Assembly: GCA_027886185.1 (NCBI GenBank)
Contig: WOAB01000233.1
Coordinates: forward strand, 434,001 to 498,000
Direction: 5' to 3'
Length of the DNA: 64,000 nt
Source of the DNA: Rheum nobile
Lineage: Eukaryota; Streptophyta; Magnoliopsida; Caryophyllales; Polygonaceae
Made by a program: the position numbers and the translations under genes. The notes under the pieces are model-generated. The model had not been told where the DNA came from and searched no databases. It saw only the letters and a list, made by a program, of their open reading frames with translations. Shown one piece after another: positions 1 to 11,210 of the stretch. Positions within the stretch are counted from its first letter, which is position 1. Each line of letters starts with the position of its first letter.

Positions 1-2915
1 CTCCGGCGAACTCCCCCTGTCCCCACCCGAGCGGTTCTTCTCCGGCGAGCCGACTTGGGCCGCACCGTTCCTCCTCCTCATCTGCTGGTGTTCGTGGTGG
101 TATGGGTGCTGGTTCACTGATGCTCAGAGCCGAGCCGCGAGCAGCCCAGCTCTTCTCCTCCTCTGTTCGCGCGACCCACGACAAGCCAGCCCAGCCAAGC
201 GTCGTCTCCGGTGAGCTCGACCGGACCACCGTTGTGCGTCGTCCTCTTCCTCCTCTGTTCTGGAGTTGTGCTGGTGGTCGTGGTGCTGCTGCTGGTCGCT
301 GTTCGGTGTTGTTCGCTGAAGAGAGACGCCTCCTGCCTTCCTCCCGCTGTTCCGCCGGTTCTCCCGTCGGCGAGCCCGACCTCTGCGACTGCCACCACCG
401 CTCTTCCTTCCCTGGTTTGGATCGCATCAGAGAGTGGTTGCTGCTGTGTCGCGTGTGGCTTCTGCGGTGTCGCGTGTTGCTGTTGTTGTCGCTGGAGTTG
501 CTGTTGTTGGTGGCTGCACTCGCCGACGACGAGAAGCCAGATTCCAGCGGCGAAAGCATGGAGGTTGACAAGGTATTTTGGGTATTGCCTAAATCTGATT
601 TTTTGGATGCCAGAGAAATATTTCTACTGAATTTGTTGTTGACATATTTGGTATGTTTGGGCAGATTTGGGTTGAAATTGAAGGTTGTATGAGCAACCAA
701 AGAAATTCTTGATTTGACTAAGGTGTTGGTATGTGATTTTGGGTATGGTTTCGATTTTGGAAGTTTTAGGGTTTGAATTTGGGGGTTTGTTAGTAATGGA
801 TTGGTATGAGTTAATTAACGCCAGGGTTTTGCTCAGATTGATTTCACAGGTTCATTCGGGTTGATTGGAGATCTCTGGGGTCGTTGTGGTTCGACTTGAG
901 GCAAGATGATTCTTGCTAACCCTTCGTATATTTTATAAATTACTTTTGTCCCTATATTGATTCAGTAATTGATTTAGCCTTGTCTGAGTAAATTAATTTG
1001 GATTATTAGTTGTGAAATTTCTTGGTTGAATATGTGTGTTTGTCGACACCTGTGTGTGTTGGCGGTTGTGTGTTGGTTTGTGTGCATAATTATTGGTCTT
1101 GTGCTGGGTATTGATTGTTTGCTTGGTTGTTGGCAGATATTGGTATGTGCTTGGTTACTATTTTGTGTAGAATATTGGTTGTTGCTTGATTGTTGGCAGA
1201 TATTGGTTATGTGCTGGATTATTGGATGTAGAATTACGTGGTTGAATATATGTGTGTGTGTGTGTGAATGTGTGGGTGTGTTAGTAATTGTCTCGTGTTG
1301 TGTTTGATTGAATGTGATGTGGTAGTTGGTCATAACTAAATGTGGATTGATTGTTGTGGATTGATGGTTATGAATTGATTGTTGTGGATTGATTGGATTA
1401 TTGAATTTAAAGTTGCTTGGTTGATTATATATATGTGTGATAATGTGTGATTATGTGATTTTGATTGTCGTTTGTGCTATTTGATTGACTGTCAGCGTGG
1501 TGGTTGGATTGTCGTTGATTGGGGGTCGAAGGGTCAGGTAATGATAGCCTCACCAAACATCGTAGGGACCGAGTGTCGCCTACGTTGTTAAGGGCTAGTG
1601 TTAATTAAGAGTCAAAGGGTCAGGTGATAATAGCCTCACCAAACCGCATAGGGTGCACGCCTACGTCGTTAAGGACCAAGGGTTGGATGGTGAAAGTCCC
1701 ATCCGGAAAGAGTGGGTTGATTGTCTCACCCGGTGATGTGGTGGTGGAGACGGAGGTTGGATTGGAGGTGTTGGTGGTTGTGTGTGTTGGTTATGTGATG
1801 ATATTGATTGTTGGCTAGTTTGACTTGTTAATATTATCTATTTTAGCTAATGGTGTTGTGGATTTATGTTGGTGGAGTTGTTGGTGGCAGCTAGTGGTTT
1901 ATGAAGGTCGGTTGTGTGGATTGAGTGTGTAGGTTGGTTTCCCATCTTGAGAGTGTGGGCCAATATGATTTAGGTTGAGGTGTATGAGTTACGACCCATG
2001 TTAACGATCAGGCGGCACCGGAAGGGTGGCTGGGCTGGATTGTTGTTTTGTCATGTTTATTTAATGTGGTGATTGTCTTGCTTGTGCTTATGTGTTTGTT
2101 GATGCGTAGGTTGGTTGGAATGTGTTAGTACAGTAAAAAAATTCGGTATGATTGGTTAGCCTTGGTTGTAAGTCAGTAATAAGATATGTGTATATGTTTC
2201 ATAGGGTTGATGATTGAGGTATTAGTAATAGAGAGAAAGATGGATTGGATGTGTTAGTAAATTGGATTGGATCGTTTTATTCGTTTATGCTTGTGATGAG
2301 ATTGAGGTTGGATTGAAAGAGGTTAGTATAGTGTAGAGTTGGATAAGTATGGGTACTTGATCGGTTATGTGATAGTGTGTGTTTATGTTTTGTGTTTTGA
2401 CGTGTGATTGGTTGGTTGGTATGAGAATGATTAAGTATAGTTGATATTATGATATAGGTATATATATTGTGTGGCATGTTGTTGCTTGGTATGAGTTGTT
2501 GATATGTTAAAGCTGTGTTTTTTAACTGTTTTGGCTTGAGGAGTCTTGCCAGTCTTTCAAAAGACTGACCAACTTCGGTTTACGTGCCGCGGTTGGCTGG
2601 GGTTTCGGGTCCCCCAGTCAACTGGTCTTTGCAGGTTAGTAGCAACAAGCGGGTTCTGGATCACAGATTGGTCTTCACAGTTAAAGATTTTGTTTTGCAT
2701 CGGATTTGAAAATGTTGTATTCGCTTCCGTGTTTTGGATATAAATTGATGCATTAACTGGTTGACAGGTTAAGTGTTGTTTTTAAATCTTGAGCAGGGAT
2801 TTTAATGTTGATGATTTTATGTATTAGTAGAGTTTTGGATTTCTTTTCTTGTAGAAACCGCCTTATAGTCCTTCGGGACTATAACACTGTAGCACCTCTG
2901 GCCCGGGGTGTTACA
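1..2915 (+). repeat. Left LTR of element A (5' end outside window)
   Basis: It matches 4896-7810 nearly base for base, with scattered substitutions, and ends GGGGTGTTACA just before the primer-binding site. The first ~500 bases are GC- and pyrimidine-rich. The rest is TG-rich, with a short TG run near 1250 and reiterated ATTGATTGTTGTGG words near 1350-1400. Confidence 0.92.
1526..1683 (+). repeat. Two-copy tandem repeat inside the LTR
   Basis: A unit of about 80 bases is present twice in tandem. Both copies contain AGGGTCAGGT, the words AGCCTCACCAAA and a CCTACGT-GTTAAGG tail, with moderate divergence. The same pair occurs in the right LTR near 6421-6578, so it is an old part of the LTR. Confidence 0.75.
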
Positions 2916-2920
2916 GGAAT

Positions 2921-2932
2921 TGGTATCAGAGC
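2921..2932 (+). other. Primer-binding site (initiator Met-tRNA type)
   Basis: TGGTATCAGAGC lies five bases after the left LTR end. This is the standard complement of the 3' end of plant initiator methionine tRNA, used by many plant LTR retrotransposons to prime minus-strand synthesis. It fixes element polarity as plus. Confidence 0.9.
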
Positions 2933-3479
2933 ATTTACGTTCTAAAATGGTTTTCAAAAGTTTGATGTGGATGAGACCACTCGCAAAAACTGTGAAGAAA
3001 TCGTGTGATCAGAGACCCTTGTTGTTACGTATAGGTAAGTTTGTGTTTGATTAATTTTATATGTGATGTTTAGTGTTGTTGAATAATTTTAATGTTGTGT
3101 TCCCTGGTAAGTGGGACGTGTTGGAGATTAATAAGGTAAGTGTGGGTATGGTAGAGGATGAAGCCGTTGGGCTTATCGTCAAGAGGTTGATGCAGGTAGT
3201 CTAGTAACTGATGATTCAGTATGAAGTTGTTGTATACTGTTGTTATTGTTAGGGTTGAGCAGGACAGATTAAGCGCATTCAGATATGGTTGTGTTCTGAG
3301 ATGAACTTTGATAGTAAGGCATAGATGTACAATCCTTGAGTATACTGATGAGTGCTGATCAGGGAGACTATTACAGTTGATTCTGATCAGACTATTGATG
3401 CTTGAGATGATAAGAAATAGATGACTCAGTCTACATCGAAAACAATGGAATTTCACGACTATGGGTTCGGCTGAGTTGA

Positions 3480-4170
3480 GAAGTAGAATGCGTAGGTTGC
3501 TACAGGCAGATTGTGGCTGGGTACGTAAGGCTAAGAATTTTGAATGGAACGGGAAATGTCAGGAGAGAGTTTCGAAGAACTCAGGAAGTGTTTGATTAGC
3601 GCTAGTGTTAGTTTTACTGCAAGGAACAGAAAGGTTTGTCATCTACAGTGATGTGTCTGAACAAGGTTTGGGTTACGTTCTAATGCAGAATGGGAGGTCA
3701 TTGCATATGCTTCTCGTCAGCTCAAATTGCATAAGAGAGAGTTGAACATGAGATACGGATGGCTGTTAGAATTGATTAAGGATTATGAGAAGATATTGTG
3801 TATCAATCAAAAAGGGCTAATGTGGTAGTTGATGTTTTGAGTAGGAAGTTGACTCTCGAGTATACGGTTGCGTGCTTATCAGTTATGACAGAGTTGCAAC
3901 AAGAATTGTGCGGGGTGAGATTGAGATTGGTCTAAGAAGGAAATGATGCAGCTGAATGTAATGGAAATTCAATCATCATTGATAGAGTTGATCCAAGAGA
4001 AAAAAATTGCAAGATTCTATGTTGAACAAGTTATGCAGTGAAGTTGCTCAAGGAAAGGCACCCGAAATTCTCATTCATGAGGATGGGGTTTTGTGATTCA
4101 TAATCGGTTATGTGTGATAGCTGATAAAGAGATTAGAAAGTTGATTTTCAAGGAAAGTCATTCTTCGGCA
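3480..4170 (+). pseudogene. Decayed RNase H and zinc-binding integrase remnant
   Basis: Translated pieces match the pol protein of element B in order. Near 3635-3690 is the RNase H start (YSD followed by GLGYVLMQ). Near 3735-3770 are words equivalent to LNMRQRRWLELLKDY. Near 4155-4175 is a piece matching the H2C2 zinc-finger start (ESHSSA). Stops and small indels break every frame. Gag, protease and reverse transcriptase cannot be seen in the ~560 bases between the primer site and here, so the interior has large deletions. Confidence 0.7.
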
Positions 4171-4187
4171 ACAGTAGTTGATATGCG

Positions 4188-4712
4188 TTGATTCAAATGG
4201 CACCTTATGAGGCTTTGTATGATAGTCGCTGTAAATCGCCATTGTGTTGGGATAATTTGACTAATGCTGTGTTAGTTGCTCCTGAGCTTCTGCAGAAAAC
4301 TAAGGATGACATTGATGTGATCCGTCAGAGACTATTGTCAGCTCAGAGTAGACAGAAATCGTACGTGGATGTTCGTAGACGTCCTTTGGAATTCAGTGTG
4401 GGAGACCATGTATTTATTAAAGTTTCGCCGACTAAAGGAGTATTCAGAATTGGGAAACGAGGCAAGTTGAGTCCTAGGTATGTTGGTCCCTTTGAGATTC
4501 TGAAGAGAGTTGGTGTCGTAGCTTACCAAGTGGCATTGCCGCCAGAGAGGAGTGGAATGCATGACGTATTTCGTGTGTCTCAGCTGAGGAGAGATATGTA
4601 TCATCCGTTATGGGCTAGGCATGGAACCGAAGAAGAGACGTGGGAATTAGAGTCGGTTATGCGTGGCAGTTATCCAAACCTGTTTGATCTTAGTTTCGAG
4701 GACGAAACTGTT
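4188..4712 (+). pseudogene. Integrase C-terminus plus chromodomain-like tail, truncated
   Basis: The open frame starts abruptly at IQMAPYEALY, matching the region after the catalytic core in element B (IKMAPFEALY). It keeps the GPY/F segment (RYVGPFEIL, then AYQVALPP), then jumps from the QLRRDMYH region to a chromodomain-like end (EEETWELE, PNLF). About 200 residues of integrase core are missing between the preceding zinc-finger fragment and this frame. A second deletion removes most of the linker before the chromodomain. The frame runs on through the G tract into the LTR, which is not biological coding. Confidence 0.8.
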
Positions 4713-4716
4713 GTAA

Positions 4717-4735
4717 GGGGGGGGGGGGGGGGGGG
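4717..4735 (+). other. Polypurine tract, expanded to 19 G
   Basis: TTGTAA followed by 19 consecutive G and AA lies directly before the right LTR. Plus-strand priming tracts of this lineage are usually AAGGGGG-like, so this one is unusually long. It may be real slippage or an assembly artefact. Confidence 0.75.
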
Positions 4736-4737
4736 AA

Positions 4738-7700
4738 TGAAATACCCCAAGGATGTTAGTAATGGCATAATGGTAAATTAATTAAGGATTTTTACTTAAA
4801 TGGGTGAAAGGGGAATTTGGGGATTTTAATTCCTAAACTTCGGTTGTCTCTCTCCCGTGTGAGTCTTCAGCCGAGCAGCCAACACCCTTCTTCTCCGGCG
4901 AACTCCCCCTGTGCCCAGCCGAGCGGTTCTTCTCCGGCGAGCCGACTTGGGCCGCGCCGTTCCTCCTCCTCCTCCTCCGCTGGTGTTCGTGGTGGTGTGG
5001 GTGCTGGTTCGCTGATGCTCAGAGCTGAGCCGCGAGCAGCCCAACTCTTCTCCTCCTCTGTTCGCGCGACCCACGACGAGCCAGCCCAGCCAAGCGTCGT
5101 CTCCGGTGAGCTCGACCGGACCACCGTTGTGCGTCGTCCTCTTCCTCCTCTGTTCTGGAGCTGTGTTGGTGGTCGTGGTGCTGCTGATGGTCGATGTTCG
5201 GTGCTGTTCGCTGAAGAGAGACACCTCCTGTCTTCCTCCCGCTGTTCCACCGGTTCTCCCGTCGGTGAGCCCGACCTCTGCGACTGCCACCACCGCCCTT
5301 CCTTCCCTGGTTCGGATCGCGTCAGAGAGTGGTTGCTGCTGTGTCGCGTGTGGCTTCTGCGGTGTCACGTGTTGCTGCTGTTGTCGCTGGAGTTGCTGCT
5401 GTTGGTGGCTGCACTCGCCGGTGACGAGAAGCCAGATTCCAGCGGCGAAAGCACGGAGGTTGACAAGGTATTTTGGGTATTGCCTAAATCTGATTTTTTG
5501 GATGCCAGAGAAATATTTCTACTGAATTTGTTGTTGACACATTTGGTATGTTTGGGCAGATTTGGGTTGAAATTGAAGGTTGTATGAGCAACCAAAGAAA
5601 TTCTTGATTTGACTAAGGTGTTGGTATGTGATTTTGGGTATGGTTTTGATTTTGGAAGTTTTAGGGTTTGAATTTGGGGGTTTGTTAGTAATGGATTGGT
5701 ATGAGTTAATTAACGCCAGGGTTTTGCTCGGATTGATTTCGCAGGTTCATTCGGGTTGATTGGAGATCTCTGGGGTCGTTGTGGTTCGACTTGAGGCAAG
5801 ATGATTCTTGCTAACCCTTCGTATATTTTATAAATTACTTTTGTCCCTATATTGATTCAGTAATTGATTTAGCTTTGTCTGAGTAAATTAATTTGGATTA
5901 TTAGTTGTGAAATTTCTTGGTTGAATATGTGTGTTTGTCGACACCTGTGTGTGTTGGCGGTTGTGTGTTGGATTGTGTGCATAATTATTGGTCTTGTACT
6001 GGGTATTGATTGTTTGCTTGGTTGTTGGCAGATATTGGTATGTGCTTGGTTACTGTTTTGTGTAGAATATTGGTTGTTGCTTGATTGTTGGCAGATATTG
6101 GTTATGTGCTGGATTATTGGATGTAGAATTACGTGGTTGAATATATGTGTGTGTGTGTGTGAATGTGTGGGTGTGTTAGTAATTGTCTCGTGTTGTGTTT
6201 GATTGAATGTGATGTGGTAGTTGGTCATAACTAAATGTGGATTGATTGTTGTGGATTGATGGTTATGAATTGATTGTTGTGGATTGATTGGATTATTGAA
6301 TTTAAAGTTGCTTGGTTGATTATATATATGTGTGATAATGTGTGATTATGTGATTTTGATTGTCGTTTGTGCTATTTGATTGAGTGTCAGTGTGGTGGTT
6401 GGATTGTCGTTGATTGGGGGTCGAAGGGTCAGGTGATGATAGCCTCACCAAACATCGTAGGGACCGAGTGTCGCCTACGTTGTTAAGGGCCAGTGTTAAT
6501 TAAGAGTCAAAGGGTCAGGTGATGATAGCCTCACCAAATCGCGTAGGGTGCACGCCTACGTCGTTAAGGACCAAGGGTTGGATGGTGAAAGTCCCATCCG
6601 GAAAGAGTGGGTTGATTGTCTCACCCGGTGATGTGGTGGTGGAGACGGAGGTTGGATTGGAGGTGTTGGTGGTTGTGTGTGTTGGTTATGTGATGATATT
6701 GATTGTTGGCTAGTTTGACTTGTTAATATTATCTATTTTAGCTAATGGTGTTGTGAATTTATGTTGGTGGAGTTGTTGGTGGCAGCTAGTGGTTTATGAA
6801 GGTCGGTTGTGTGGATTGAGTGTGTAGGTTGGTTTCCCATCTTGAGAGTGTGGGCCAATATGATTTAGGTTGAGGTGTATGGGTTACGACCCATGTTAAC
6901 GATCAGGCGGCACCGGAAGGGTGGCTGGGCTGGATTGTTGTTTTGTCATGTTTATTTAATGTGGTGATTGTCTTGCTTGTGCTTATGTGTTTGTTGATGC
7001 GTAGGTTGGTTGGAATGTGTTAGTACAGTAAAAAAATTCGGTATGATTGGTTAGCCTTGGTTGTAAGTCAGTAATAAGATATGTGTATATGTTTCATAGG
7101 GTTGATGATTGAGGTATTAGTAATAGAGAGAAAGATGGATTGTATGTGTTAGTAAATTGGATTGGATCGTTTTATTCGTTTATGCTTGTGATGAGATTGA
7201 GGTTGGATTGAAAGAGGTTAGTATAGTGTAGAGTTGGATAAGTATGGGTACTTGATCGGTTATGTGATAGTGTGTGTTTATGTTTTGTGTTTTGACGTGT
7301 GATTGGTTGGTTGGTATGAGAATGATTAAGTATAGTTGATATTATGATATAGGTATATATATTGTGTGGCATGTTGTTGCTTGGTATGAGTTGTTGATAT
7401 GTTAAAGCTGTGTTTTTTAACTATTTTGGCTTGAGGAGTCTTGCCAGTTTTTCAAAAGACTGACCAGCTTCGGTTTACGTGCTGCGGTTGGCTGGGGTTT
7501 CGGATCCCCCAGTCAACTGGTCTTTGCAGGTTAGTAGCAACAAGCGGGTTCTGGATCACAGATTGGTCTTCACAGTTAAAGATTTTGTTTTGCATCGGAT
7601 TTGAAAATGTTGTATTCGCTTCCGTATTTTGGATATAAATTGATGCATTAACTGGTTGTCAGGTTAAGTGTTGTTTTTAAATCTTGAGCAGGGATTTTAA

Positions 7701-7810
7701 TGTTGATGATTTTATGTATTAGTAGAGTTTTGGATTTCTTTTCTTGTAGAAACCGCCTTATAGTCCTTCGGGACTATGGCACTATAGCACCTATGGCCCG
7801 GGGTGTTACA
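4738..7810 (+). repeat. Right LTR of element A, complete (3073 bp)
   Basis: It runs from TGAAATACCCC to GGGGTGTTACA. Differences from the left LTR are sparse single-base changes. A 256-codon open frame at 4817-5587 lies in the pyrimidine-rich first part. The left copy keeps the matching 196-codon frame (102-692). It shows no recognisable domain and is compositional (Ser/Pro/Arg/Leu-rich). No TATA box can be assigned with confidence. The interval 5600-7810 is TG-rich noncoding LTR sequence. Confidence 0.92.
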
Positions 7811-8330
7811 GAAGAGAACTGATTTACATTCTAGGATAAAAGCTGGTTGTTTTATGCAAGAATTGTATCCAACTATATTCCTATCCGTAAGGCTGCTGTT
7901 AAACTGAATCTTGATAGTTTCAGGGTTGTTTAATTAGTTAGTGCTAATAGTATCTGGTTGTGCTATTAGTTATATCTGAAAAGGAATTGGAATTTCCATT
8001 GCATGAGATTTTGAATGAGTATCTTGGATCCACTTGTCATACGAATAGTGGATGTTGTTTGACTAAGTGTTTTTCCCATCACTGATTTCACAACTCTTTA
8101 GCTTGTTTACCTTTTGCATGTTTAGAACTTACAAAACTCACAAACCCCCCCCCCCCCCCCCCCCCCCCCTCTTTGGTTACGTTTGATTGACATACGAATT
8201 GCATATTTAGATAGAATTCGCCTCCCTGTGGATTCGACCTTTACTTACCTAGGACTACGGTTTAAGGTTTGTTTGGATATTTTGCATAGCAGTTTTACAC
8301 GACGAAAACCTGTTATCACCCCCAAATCGT
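7811..8330 (+). other. Junction segment between elements A and B, with a 25-C run
   Basis: No gene is visible. Bases 8145-8169 are an uninterrupted C run. Bases 8215-8240 hold CCCTGTGGATTCGACC, a phrase I associate from memory with the end of Tat/Athila-type LTRs, so this may be a scrap of another element. Element B sequence begins abruptly at about 8331. Confidence 0.45.
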
Positions 8331-8333
8331 GAT

Positions 8334-11174
8334 GTGGAATTTTCTATTGATCTTGAGCCTGGTACGACGTCGATTTCTAAATCACCGTACCGGATGGCTC
8401 ATGCTGAGATGAAAGAGTTGAGGAAGCAACTCGAGGATCTTCTCGACAAGGGTTATGTAAGGCCGAGCGCATTGCCTTGGGGTGCTCCGGTTTTATTTGT
8501 CAAGAAGAAAGATGGATCGTTTCGACTTTGTATCGACTATCGCGAGTTGAATAAAGTCACGATCAAGAATAAATATCCTTTGCCAAGGATTGATGATCTG
8601 TTGGATCAATTACAAGGAGCAAAAGTTTTCTCCAAGATTGACCTGAGATCGGGTTATCATCAGCTGAGAATTCGTAAGGAAGACATTCCTAGAACTGCGT
8701 TCCGGACCAGATATGGTCACTATGAGTTCGTAGTAATGCCTTTTGGACTTACGAATGCTCCAGCAGTCTTCATGGATCTGATGAATCGATGTTTTCACCA
8801 GTACTTGGATAAGTTCGTGGTGGTCTTCATCGACGACATTCTGATCTATTCTCCGAATGAAGAGGTTCACGAGGAACATCTGCGGATTGCCTTATCAGTC
8901 CTTAGACAAAATGAGTTGTATGCGAAATTGTCTAAGTGTGACTTCTGGATGAGACAAGTGGCTTTCCTAGGCCATGTGATCAATGAGAATGGGGTTATGG
9001 TTGATCTCCAGAAAATTGAAGCTGTGGCTAATTGGAAGCAGCCTCAGAACGTGAAGGAGGTGCGCAGTTTTCTTGGACTTGCCGAATATTATAGACGATT
9101 CGTAGAGGGATTTTCGAAGATCGCTCTACCTATGACCGGTCTGCTCCGCAAGGTCCATAAGAAATTTGTCTGGAATGACAAGTGTGAGGCCAGTTTTCAG
9201 GAATTGAAACGACGTCTGACCTCGACACCAGTGTTAGCACTTCCAAAAGGGAACGACGATTATGTGGTCTATAGTGATGCTTCAAAATGTGGTTTGGGTT
9301 GTGTATTGATGCAGAGAGGCAAGGTGATTGCTTACGCATCCAGACAACTCAAGACTTATGAAGAAAACTATCCGACACACGATCTTGAGTTAGCAGCGGT
9401 AGTTTTTGCACTGGAGATTTGGAGGCATTATCTCTATGGGGTGAAATGCCAAGTCTTCACGGATCACAAGAGTCTCAAATATATATTTACTCAGAAAGAG
9501 TTGAATATGAGACAACGCCGCTGGCTAGAGTTGCTTAAGGACTACGACATCGAGTTGCTGTATCATCCGGGCAAGGCTAACGTGGTAGCCGATGCACTAA
9601 GCCGGAAGACAATGCACGAGATAGTAGTTTCTCTACTTACTGCTCAAGCTAAACTAAATCAAATGTCATGCGAAGCTGAAGTCTTGTATGATCAACGTAG
9701 AGGGTACCTGACTATGCTGGAAATTCAGGCTACGCTACTAGATCAAATCAAAGAAAGGCAAGTCGATGACATAATCTTGGTGAAGCTAAGCAGTGAAGTA
9801 ATGGACGGGAAGGCTCCCAGTTTTGTGATTCAGGATGATGGATCACTCTGGTTTCAAGACCGGATCTGTGTGCCTGACACAGAAGGTCTTCGCCAGTTAG
9901 TAATGAGAGAAGCTCATTCTTCAGCTTATTCTGTACATCCTGGCTCTAGCAAGATGTACAAGGATCTTCGGAAGAAGTTTTGGTGGCCAAACATGAAGTG
10001 GGATGTAGCAGACTTCGTGGCAAAATGCTTAACTTGCCAGAAGGTCAAGATCGAACACCGCAGACCAGGTGGTGAGTTGCTACCTCTCCCCGTGCCAGAA
10101 TGGAAATGGGAGGACATCGCCATGGACTTCATCACTGGGCTACCAAAGACTCGAAGTCAGAAAGATGCTATATGGGTAATTGTGGACCGGCTTACGAAGA
10201 GTGCTCATTTCATAGCCATCAAGACCACATTGGAAACCCAGAAGTTAGCAGAAGTTTACCACAATGAGATTATCCGTTTACATGGTATCCCCAAGACCAT
10301 TATATCGGATCGAGATGGCCGATTCATGTCAAGATTTTGGCAAGAACTTCACAAAGCCATGGGAACTGAATTGAGATTCAGTACAGCGTTTCATCCTCAG
10401 ACGGATGGACAGTCTGAAAGGACCATCCAGACCTTGGAGGATATACTAAGAGCATGTGTACTCGATCGTCCGACTAGCTGGGAAGACAGCTTGAGTCTGA
10501 TTGAGTTCACATACAATAATAGCTGGCATGCTACTATCAAGATGGCTCCGTTCGAAGCTTTGTATGGTCGCAGATGTAGATCTCCGATTTGTTGGGATGA
10601 GAATGTCGACAAGATTCTGCTCGGACCAGAGTTGGTCGAGAGAACAGCTTCGGACATTGTTTTAATTAGACAGAGGATGTTGACCGCCCAAAGTCTACAG
10701 AAGTCTTACGCGGATCAGAAGCGTAGGACTGTTGAGTTCGAGGTTGGTGACAAAGTATTTGTCAAAGTATCCCCATCCAAGGGTGTGTTCAGATTTGGTA
10801 AGCGTGGGAAGCTTAACCCTCGCTACGTGGGACCATTCGAGATTCTTGATAGAGTGGGATCTCTAGCGTATCGCTTGGCATTGCCGCCATCGGCACACCC
10901 AGTGCATAATGTGTTCCACGTATCCTTGCTGAGGAAATACGTACCAGATGAGTCTCATGTGCTGAGCTACGAGGACATCGAGATTCAGGCAAATGGTACC
11001 TACGAAGAGATGCATGTGTGCATTCTCGAGCGTCGTGAGAAGCAATTGCGCAACAAGATCGTACCATTGGTACGAATTCTGTGGTCCAAGACAAGGACTG
11101 AAGAAGTTACTTGGGAAACATGGGAAACTGAAGCAGATATGCTCAGACGTTTTCCAGAGTTATTTGCGACCTAA
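8334..11174 (+). CDS. Ty3/gypsy pol: reverse transcriptase, RNase H, integrase, chromodomain
   Basis: This 946-codon open frame copies retrotransposon RNA into DNA and would integrate it. Reverse transcriptase covers about residues 1-260, with LPWGAPVLFVKKKDG near 47-61 and the catalytic VFIDD at 164-168. RNase H follows, with YSDAS (D315), E352, TDHKS (D377) and D420. Integrase has an H2C2 finger (H527, H535, C565, C568) and a D-D-E triad (D598, D659, E695). The GPY/F segment is near 830-850 and a chromodomain-like tail near 895-945. All key residues are present and no stop interrupts the frame. The opening codon at 8334 is GTG and no gag or protease precedes it, so this is the downstream part of a longer polyprotein. 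It cannot be produced normally from this locus. Confidence 0.93.
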   Translation: MEFSIDLEPGTTSISKSPYRMAHAEMKELRKQLEDLLDKGYVRPSALPWGAPVLFVKKKDGSFRLCIDYRELNKVTIKNKYPLPRIDDLLDQLQGAKVFSKIDLRSGYHQLRIRKEDIPRTAFRTRYGHYEFVVMPFGLTNAPAVFMDLMNRCFHQYLDKFVVVFIDDILIYSPNEEVHEEHLRIALSVLRQNELYAKLSKCDFWMRQVAFLGHVINENGVMVDLQKIEAVANWKQPQNVKEVRSFLGLAEYYRRFVEGFSKIALPMTGLLRKVHKKFVWNDKCEASFQELKRRLTSTPVLALPKGNDDYVVYSDASKCGLGCVLMQRGKVIAYASRQLKTYEENYPTHDLELAAVVFALEIWRHYLYGVKCQVFTDHKSLKYIFTQKELNMRQRRWLELLKDYDIELLYHPGKANVVADALSRKTMHEIVVSLLTAQAKLNQMSCEAEVLYDQRRGYLTMLEIQATLLDQIKERQVDDIILVKLSSEVMDGKAPSFVIQDDGSLWFQDRICVPDTEGLRQLVMREAHSSAYSVHPGSSKMYKDLRKKFWWPNMKWDVADFVAKCLTCQKVKIEHRRPGGELLPLPVPEWKWEDIAMDFITGLPKTRSQKDAIWVIVDRLTKSAHFIAIKTTLETQKLAEVYHNEIIRLHGIPKTIISDRDGRFMSRFWQELHKAMGTELRFSTAFHPQTDGQSERTIQTLEDILRACVLDRPTSWEDSLSLIEFTYNNSWHATIKMAPFEALYGRRCRSPICWDENVDKILLGPELVERTASDIVLIRQRMLTAQSLQKSYADQKRRTVEFEVGDKVFVKVSPSKGVFRFGKRGKLNPRYVGPFEILDRVGSLAYRLALPPSAHPVHNVFHVSLLRKYVPDESHVLSYEDIEIQANGTYEEMHVCILERREKQLRNKIVPLVRILWSKTRTEEVTWETWETEADMLRRFPELFAT

Positions 11175-11197
11175 GTTTCGGGGTCGAAACTTCTTTT

Positions 11198-11207
11198 AAG
11201 GGGGAGG
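11198..11207 (+). other. Polypurine tract of element B
   Basis: AAGGGGGAGG lies 23 bases after the pol stop and three bases before the LTR. This is the usual layout for plus-strand priming in this lineage. Confidence 0.85.
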
Positions 11208-11210
11208 TGA

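Larger units (their letters stand above)
1..7810 (+). mobile_element. LTR retrotransposon A, deleted Ty3/gypsy chromovirus
   Basis: The first 2915 bases and 4738-7810 are near-identical direct repeats, offset by about 4895 bases. They flank a 1.8-kb interior that begins with a primer-binding site and ends with a polypurine run. The complete right LTR starts TGAAATACCCC and ends GGGGTGTTACA, an imperfect terminal inverted repeat. The left LTR is cut by the window edge. The interior keeps only decayed RNase H and the C-terminal end of integrase, so the element cannot move by itself. The pol remnants resemble the Tekay/Del chromovirus lineage. The near-identity of the LTRs suggests a recent insertion. 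The left target duplication is outside the window. Confidence 0.9.

Noticed and set aside
974..1333. 119-codon minus frame, also at 5869-6228, His/Thr/Asn-rich
   Set aside because: It results from the TG-rich strand of the LTR, which excludes stops on the complement. No domain and no start context.
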